Origin: Brachypodius melanocephalos
Lineage: Eukaryota; Chordata; Aves; Passeriformes; Pycnonotidae
DNA length: 64,000 bases
Direction of reading: 5' to 3'
NCBI GenBank assembly: GCA_013398615.1
Contig: VZSR01003371.1
Location: 3,158,530 to 3,222,529, forward strand
The stretch's first letter is position 1, and every line of letters begins with the position of its first letter. The translations under genes and the position numbers were made by a program. The notes under the pieces were generated by a model. That model was not told where the DNA came from and searched no databases. It was given only the letters and a program-made list of their open reading frames with translations. Positions 50,501-59,500 of the stretch are shown here, one piece after another.

Positions 50501-53500
50501 ACTCCTGAGATTTAAACTGTGGTGCAGCTCAAGTGTTTAACTGCAGGGCACAAAAGGGCAGGACCTGAGCTTGGTGAGCTGCAGTAGGTGGCAGTGGCAC
50601 TGCAATCTCCTGCCTGAGAGCTCCTGCTCTGCCCCCTGTGCTGGCTTTAATCCTTGTCTCACCATTTGCTATCCCAGCAGAGCACTGTTCACTTTTTACT
50701 GGATTAGTTTTGTGCTGGGTTAGCTGTAGCGGGGCATCAGGGTGTGCCAGAGCCAGCACAAAGAAGGGACAGGAAGTTTGTTGCCAGAGCATAGTGGAAG
50801 GATGAGAGAGATGACCCCTTTCTGTGGGAGAAGTTCAACTTTATCATCTGGCTCTGCTTGGAGTAGGCTTTGCAGTTCAGCTCACTGTGTATCAATTAAT
50901 GCTTTAGGTGACACCTTTTTTATAACTGATTTCAGATTTTTTAAAACTAATGAGGACAGAAAAAATTTAACATATGCAACAGTTAAGGGCTTTTAGTTGT
51001 CAAGATGTTTACTATCAGGAAAAAGTTCTCCTTATATTTTGAAGCCATATTTAAAAGTTAAGTGTCAGATGTCACTGAAGTGCTTGTGGATACTTTGTGT
51101 AGTGGAGAACAAACATTTGGTGATTCAGAAACAATGCATTTTAAAACAAGTTAAAAAATAGATTCAATTTAAAAATGTTTAGATTCCCAGTGTTTGTTTT
51201 CAACAAGATCAGGGTGGTGGGATTTTTTTCATTTTCACCATACATTTTAATGTGGAAATGATGTGGAATCATCACTAACGATAAAGAGCACAGACTCCAA
51301 ACCAGAGTTCATGTTCATGAATTCCTTTTTACTTCCCCACTGGTAGCAGAGGGCTCTCTGCACCAACAGGCTCCTCCTCCAGTGCTGAGAAGAGAAAATT
51401 TTCATTTCTGTTTTGACTTCTGCTTATTCTCAAAGCTGCCTCTTAGAGAAATAGTGCCTGACTCTTCCTTCCTAAGAGTTTGGGCAGTTTCATCTCTCTG
51501 GCATTGCCCGTATAATGCAAATTCTGTTTGAGATTGGGACTGTTGGAAACTGTGTGAGAGTTCATTAATGTTCTCTTTTCCTTTTAATAGCTGACAAGGC
51601 AAAGGGGGAAGGCCATGTGGTATTTCATATAAATCAATAGTACTTCTATCAGTGAAGCTGATAGAGTTATGCTGAGACAAATATGACATGAAAGCAGGAT
51701 TATGCTGTGGGTCTTGCAGGAATGTTCTTTATATATATAAATAGTGGGAAAAGAGAGAGCTCAGATTTATTTGGGTTAGAAGTACATGCAAAAGATAGTC
51801 AAAATACCACAGACTGTAAACTTTCTAGAATCCTTTGAAAGTTTTCTTTCTGAAAAGCCGTTATCTCTTAAACCAGGCTTTTCAACATCCCTCCAGTCGA
51901 ACATCTAAAGTCATGGAGCTCCAAATTGCCTGCCAGCCAAGAGCAGGCTGTAAGGATTGTTAGCTCTGAATAGTGCAGTTGATTATACTTGTTTTGAAGT
52001 TGCTCATGTGAGCCTGCCCTGTCCCTCAGGTGAAGTACATCTGCTCAGCCGTGGGCTGCCGCCGCTGGGACGATGAGGAGACAGAGCAGGAGGAGACGCT
52101 GCTGCTGCACCGCACACAGAAAACCGTCCGAGCTGTGGGGCCACGCAGTGGCAATGAAAAGTGAGTCTGAGAACTGTTCAGGAACGGTCCCATAGAGATG
52201 GTGAGACAGAAAAGATAAGAATCAGATCACTCTTGCTTCCCTTGTCCTTGCTCACCTCGGAAAAGTTTGTCACTGCTGTACTGCACAAGGCAAATGTCAC
52301 TATAATGTTTGGTCTAACTGATGCTTTTGTACAACAGGAAACAGTTTAAAAGTCCTCTTATAATCTACTCACTTTAAGATTCTTTACCTACTAATGGTAA
52401 CTGTCACTGGGGAGGGGAGTTATACATGATATCTTAAGCTTTCATTCTAAGTTGATATTTTAAAGCATTCTTAAATTTGTGTTGTTCATTCCATAATGTA
52501 GGTGGTCTGTTCTTTCTAAGCTGTAGAAACTGGTTCAATCTGTGATTTTTCTAACGTTGTCACATTGAAGTTTTCATACATCAAGATTTCTGTAAATTAC
52601 AGACATGTATTTTCTGGGGGAAAAAAAACCAACTCACTTCATAAAACATAAAACACAGATTTAAAAAGCTGAGTTCTATACTCAGATAAAAGTAACTGCC
52701 CAGCAACATAGTGGAGAACCAGTCATTCCCTGTTCCCCTGCTCCCTCTTCTGTTTGCAGCAGGATGTGACAGGTTGTGGATTTGTAACCTATCAGACAGA
52801 ACCTAATAAGAACTCAGTAGATTAACAGATCAGGTGTCTGAGAGGATAAATCTTGGTTTCTGTGTTTCTTGGAGACAGGTATTAGCCAGGGGAGATATGT
52901 CAAAACCATAGTATTTAGTCTTGTGTCACAGAATCCTCCTGTCTTTGTGGTGAGAAACAGAGGTGCTTTCCTGGTGACACAGAATGGATAGGAAGCATCT
53001 GGGGTTTTAATCCAGAGAAAGTAACATCTTTAATAAATCGACTGAGTGTATAAAATATTCCAAACTTTTACCATAAGGGTGTAAATTCTTTAAAGAGCCA
53101 GTTTGGCTCCTGGTGGTTTCCAGACTGATTATTTACCATGGCTTTAGCTACCCAAATATACTGTTAAAGAAATATTTACCTCTTCATGCTGTCCAAGACA
53201 CAAACATGCCATGCTTTTCCCATCTGTATCTTTGTTGGTTTACAAGAAATGAAGAATTTTTTGCTGTGCAAGAAAACTGTGCTCCTTACATATTTCATTA
53301 TACCTTTGTCTTTTTTTGGTGTTAACCTGTGGGACAGGAGCAGTCCTGGTTTCATGAAGTACTTGTCACGGGATCTGTGTTAGGTTGTATATGGGGTTAA
53401 ACAAAAAAAAGCATTGTCCTTTTCTCAGTTTGAAATTCTTATGTTTCCAATTAAATCTACTTAATTAGTGAAGAAAAAAAATGGCTTGTTAGAATGCTGC

Positions 53501-56500
53501 TTCCAAAGAGCTTTGTACTTACGGCTTTCATCAGCTACAGAATGTTTTCTTACTAAGCAGACCCAGCTGTAGTAATACTTGATGATTTTGATTTCCCCCT
53601 TCATACACTAAACTTCTAATGCCGTTGGCCCTACTTTACCAGCTTTCTTCTCAGTTTACCCATCATGTTGGACAACATTTCTCTGTTTGTTTGATTTGTG
53701 TTCTGGATTAGCATTCCCCTCCTGATATAGTTTTATTCATTTGACAGTCTGGTAGTTTACTGTGAACATGTGGGCTAAATATAGGCCATTCAATTTAGAA
53801 ATCTTCTGCACAGAGGACCAGGGACTTCCTTGGAAAATAAAAGCTGTTTCTACAAAGGTTTTCTCTTTTTCTTTGAGGTGGAATTTCAGTGTTGGTCACT
53901 TTGAGCTCCGTTATGTCCCAGATATTGAAACTAGAGCAGGATACATTGAGAGCAATTTTAAATCAAATATGAACAAAGAAGAAACAGAAATTATTTCAGA
54001 TGTGGAGGAACAGGAAGCTATGATGAAAGACACAGTGATAAAGGTCTCCGTGGCTGACTGGAAGGTGATGGCTTTTAACAGACGAGGAGGACATCTGGAA
54101 TGGGAATACCAGGTAGGGGGAAAAGACAGAATATTAAATATCACAAAAGTAGACCTTTTGAAGATGTCTTTCATCTTTGGTTTCAGGCACTGTCTTTGTA
54201 AAGCAGCACACATCTGCTTGTAATTTTTTAACTGAAGTTCTGACTTTGAGGTGCTGCATCTGTTACAAAAATTTAAACAAGAAATTTAAGCACTTTGTTT
54301 TTCATTATTCTTATTTAATAGCTGATTAATACAACATTAATTTTCCAGTTATCTCTCTCCCCTCCAGTTTTGCACTCCAATTGCTTCTGCATGGCTGCTT
54401 AAGGATGGCAAAGTAATTCCAATCAGTCTGTTTGATGACACGAGTTACACAGCAAATAATGAGGTACTGGAAGATGAAGAAGACCTTGTGGAAGCTGCCA
54501 GAGGGGCCACAGAATCCAGTGTCTATTTGGGTGAGACATCAATTGCAACATTTCTGTAGTAAACATTATTCACTTCTCTGTAGAGGTTGTAGTAAAGCAA
54601 ATCTTTCTGTACTGGTAGATTTCAAACCCATAAATCTTTTCCATTTGAATTCTGAAATGTTCATTGCTTTGTAGTTTCAGTACCTTGGAAATTACTAAAA
54701 GTCTTGAAGCTTTAGAAGACAGGTTGACAGCTGGCAAAGCAGCCTTATTGCCCGTTAATCTGTATACTAATTGCAGTAACTTACTGTGAAGAAAATTTAG
54801 ATAAGATTTTTACATGGCTTAGTTTTCATCCAGCTGTCAGGATTCATTGGATGTGGTTTGTGGCAATTTGAAATAGATTGGCTCGAGATCCTCCTCTTCA
54901 GCTGTCTGTCTCTGGGAAGTAAATGTGCTTTAGTTTTCTAAGGCTTGATTTGCCTTAGCCTTTTTCTCTAAGCCTTTGCACCTTGTAGCTTTCCAATTAA
55001 TGGTTAGAGTAACAGATAAAGAGTAACACTAGGAAGAAGGCAGATTGTTGCAGCCTTCCTGGTAATGGCTGTTCTGTGCAGCATTAACAAAGAGTAGCAA
55101 GTTTGAATGAGGTCTTACTTCTGCAAATCCCAAACTCCTTTATAGATCTCAAAAATTGCTGACATTGTCCTGTAGCACAAGCTTTCCAGCAGTAAAAATG
55201 AGATGTCCTGAATTCTTGCTTTGCTAGAACAGAGGGAAGATATTACTTGAATTCAACCAGGCCAGCAGTCAGAGTCAGTATCTCAGGTTCTCAGGATGTG
55301 AAAGACTATTTTCAAGAATGTTTTTAACCATGTATTTTGACTAGACAGTTTTATTCAGGGGTGAAGAGAACTAAATCTAAAAACTAATACATGTCCTTCT
55401 TTATTACTTAGGTATGTTCAGGGGCCAGCTGTACCTTCAATCATCAGTCAGAATTTCTGGGAAATTCCCAACCAACCCAAAGGCTCTGGAATCCAGGAAT
55501 GATAATGCAATTATTCCTCTTCCCAAAATCAAGTGGAAACCTTTAATCCGTAAGTAGCAATTGAGAGTTTCATTTATTACCTTGACTCAGAAAAGACAGG
55601 ACACCTTTCTGGTTTCCAGTATGTTTCAGGCTAGTCTGATGTTTCCAACTGTAAATTACTTCAGGAATATCTCTGTGGTTTATTAACTATTTAATTTCTT
55701 TTCATATTAAATGTTTAATGTCTGATTTCTTTTGCTATGGATTTGACAGGGTTTTTGTTAGTAATAAAATGTTACGTCTTCCTAATCAAATTTTTTGACA
55801 AAAAGAGGAAGAAGTTTTTTGACGTGATGTGAATATGAGTGAATTGGGGAGAATTATTAAGTAACTGTTACCTTAGCATACCTTTCTTGATGTTTCCTTC
55901 TATGAAATTTACTTCTCATGGCCTGATTGAAGAGGCATTTTGTAAGATTATGCAGTTGGGGTTCTCTTTAAATTCATGTGAGAACAGAGTTTTACAAACA
56001 ATTGACATTTTATATACTCTAGAGAATAGGAAGTCTGTACTTGAAATAAAGCTCAGGAAAATTCTGTCTTTTCTGTGCCTAGATTCTCCTTCCAGGACTC
56101 CAGTGTTGGTGGGCTCTGATGAGTTTGATAAGTGTCTCAGCAATGACAAATATTCTCATGAGGAATACAGCAATGGAGCACTGTCAGTTCTGCAGTACCC
56201 CTATGGTAGGTGAAGTTCCAGACTTTGAAGTGTTTCAAATATTATCTGTTTTATTATCTGTGAATTTCAGTAAATGACCACTTGTTTGACTTTAAATATG
56301 TGTATATTTTTTTTAGTATTTAATGAACTAGGAAATTATTGCCCAAACTAGCATTTCCAAAGTGTGATGTAGGTACAATTAGTGCCACATAAAGCACAAC
56401 AAAATGCCAGAAATTGCTATTGAAGAGCTGTTATGTGTGCTGCTGTTGCCACTGAGAGTTGTTTGGAGTGAAAAAATCTTGGGAATTACTTTTTTCAGAA

Positions 56501-59500
56501 TTTACTAACCATGCTGGAGACTCAGGATGATTGTCACAAGTTTTCCATATGGAAGCTATGGTTCTGGTTTAAAGCTAGGGAGAACATCATTGCTGTCCAC
56601 AGCTTTAATTAACTGAATTTGCTTATGTGCCATTTAAAATCATGGGGCATGGAAGTAAAAACACCCCGTGTCTGTTGAGGAAACTTATTAATGAGAAGCC
56701 AAAGTTGTTTTGTAGGTAAGTTACTGCAAGTAAATCCGTGTTCTCCTTGTATGTTTTACACACAGATAATGGTTATTACTTACCCTACTACAAGAGGGAG
56801 AGAAATAAACGTAGCAACCAGATCACGGTGAGATTTTTCGATGACACGAATTACAAGAACATTCGCAAAAAGGATCCTGTTCTTCTGCTTCACTGGTGGA
56901 AGGAAATTGTTGGCACCATTGTGTTTTGTATCGTGGCCACGACCTTTATTGTGCGCAAACTCTTCCATCCCCACCCTTACAGCAGAGTAAGTATTTTTTT
57001 CTGAATCCCAAATACAGAAGGAATTCTTTTAGCTGTTTCTTTCAGTTTGGGCTCTGCAATGAGTAATATTAATAAGTTAATAAGTAATGAGATAGCAAAA
57101 TCAAAAGCCTAAATTTATTGTTTAATCTGTGTGTGAAGGCTGCCAGCTGCTACATACAGTTTGCTTAACTGCTTCAGCAAGCAGATTAGACTGCTTCTGA
57201 CGTGTCTGGAGATATTTATTTAATGCCATATCTAGGGTACAAACCAGTCTCAGGCACTCAAGGAGTTGATTTTGTTTGTTTGTTTGTTTTGTTCTTGTTT
57301 TGGAAATCCTTGTTAGCTGCGGAAGGAGTCTGAAACACAGTGTCAGACTGATTGTAAGTATGAGCCCACTTGTGGAGACATTAAAGACAACAGCTGGAAT
57401 GATGCCAAGAACTCTGGATATGTGTCAAGGTGAGGTCTGTTCAACACAACATAAACAGGGTGTTTAATCAGTGTGGCTGCTACTACTGTTTGGAGATAGA
57501 GTAGGTGTTCACCTGTTCTTACCTAGGAACTCCGAGTCCTCTGACATTGCAGGATAATCAGCAGCTGCCACAAAGGACTCTGTAACCCCATTACTCATGG
57601 GACATTGCAGTTATGGTTAGTCTCAGAAATTCCAGACAGTCAACAGGTTACATGTGATCAGAAGTATTGCTCTCATACTTCTTGCTGATAGGCAGAATGA
57701 GAGATTGATCCTTGTAGGTCTTAATCAGTGTTTACTCCATCTGTTCCTATGTGTATGGTGTAAGGCAGAGAAAGGCAGTTGTAGATGGAAGCAGATGACA
57801 TTTTATATACTCTGCAGAATAATCAGTCTATACTTGAAATAAAACTTTTATTAGTTTTACAAAGGAGTTGGTTAAGACAAAAGGCTTAATAGGGGTGTGC
57901 CATTATGCTCCAGAGCAAATGTGACCATTTACTGTACATTTGTAACTCAATAAAAGTGAAAACTGGAGTATTTAAAATGAGGAAGAGTAGGAAAAGTAGT
58001 GATGTTTAGGAACAGTGGTATTTTGGATGCAATGTTTAGGACTAGTTGCAGAAACAGTTATTTGGGGTAGAGTTAAAGGTAAATCATCATTTAGAAAATA
58101 CTCAGCTATAGAAATGTGGTCTATATACTCAGGATCCAGTAAGCACACAAGCTGGTGATCTGAAAAACCTCTTCAGTTTGTCCCAATGTGTGCAGAATGG
58201 ATCCTCTGGCCTGTGATAAACTCTGCATAAATAGATATTTGGCAACTGTCCATTTCATAGATAGGGAATTGCTTACAGTGGGTGAGCAGGGAAAAATAAG
58301 AAATTCTGCAAGTCCTTCAGCATGTTTTGCCTATGTAGAACTACTTCAGTCATGATCATAAATTATTTTTCTATCTATACTAATGCATTTTTCTACTCTA
58401 TCCTCCTTCCCTTCTTCTGTCCCTTCCTCACACCCCTCTGTTCCCAGATATCTGACAGATTTTGAACCAATTCAGTGCCTGGGTCGTGGAGGTTTTGGAG
58501 TGGTTTTTGAAGCCAGAAATAAAGTAGATGACTGCAATTATGCCATCAAGAGGATCCGATTGCCCAACAGGTAATGAATGGGTTTGTTGGGACAAAGAAT
58601 GATGAATGAATGGTGGGATCCCATCCTACACAGAACCATCTGCTCCTGAACTGATTTCCCAGATATTTCATTAGGATGAATGGCATACTTTTATAATGGG
58701 GGGCTGACTTAGTTTTGGCACACAGATTTTGGCATATGCAATCTCAGCAGAGGTGACCTGCTTGGCTAAAACACTTGCATAGCTGATCCCTTTGTGGGGA
58801 TGCTGCTCCGTGGGGGTTTCCCTGATGAATGGAGCCTTTGCTAACAGGACCAGTTATTGCAGTGTTGTTAATGTGCTTCTCTCCTTCCTCTCCTTGCCTT
58901 TCCGATTCCACCTCCTCTTTCTTTTCTCCCTCACCTACTTTTTTGACTCCATTTGCCTATTTGTTTCGTTTTCTGGTCCCACAACCCCTACCTTTTCTCT
59001 CAGTCATAGGTGGTCAAGCCATGCTGCTGAATTACCCTACCCAGAGCTTGCAGCACTTCCTTTTAGTGGGAGATGGGAGACACTGCTTCTGGAAATCTCA
59101 AGTTAGAACAGCAAGAGGGAGGGGGTAAAGCTCTGAAATCTAGAATTACTGTTTTTTGAATGTGGTAAATAAGTGTGACTATTTAAGATTAAAGGTTTTG
59201 TTCAGAGATTTAAGATAGCCTAAATTCTTATTTTCCAAGCTTATTCAAAGCAATTAAATAAAACCATCAGTCTTTATTTGGTCCAGTTACAGTCTTATGA
59301 AGAGACCTAAATTCCTTCAGTAAGTCAGGAGGCTGCCTGCTTTCCCGTCCACAGAACAGTAATAGTCCTTATGCAACCTCCTTACCTATTGCCAATTAAA
59401 AAACAAATACTAAGGTATTGCTGTCTGTCTTTCATGTCAGTGTCTTCTACATCCCTGTAGAATATTGCTGTTTAAAATCTTTTTTTTCTGTGCTTGAGAA

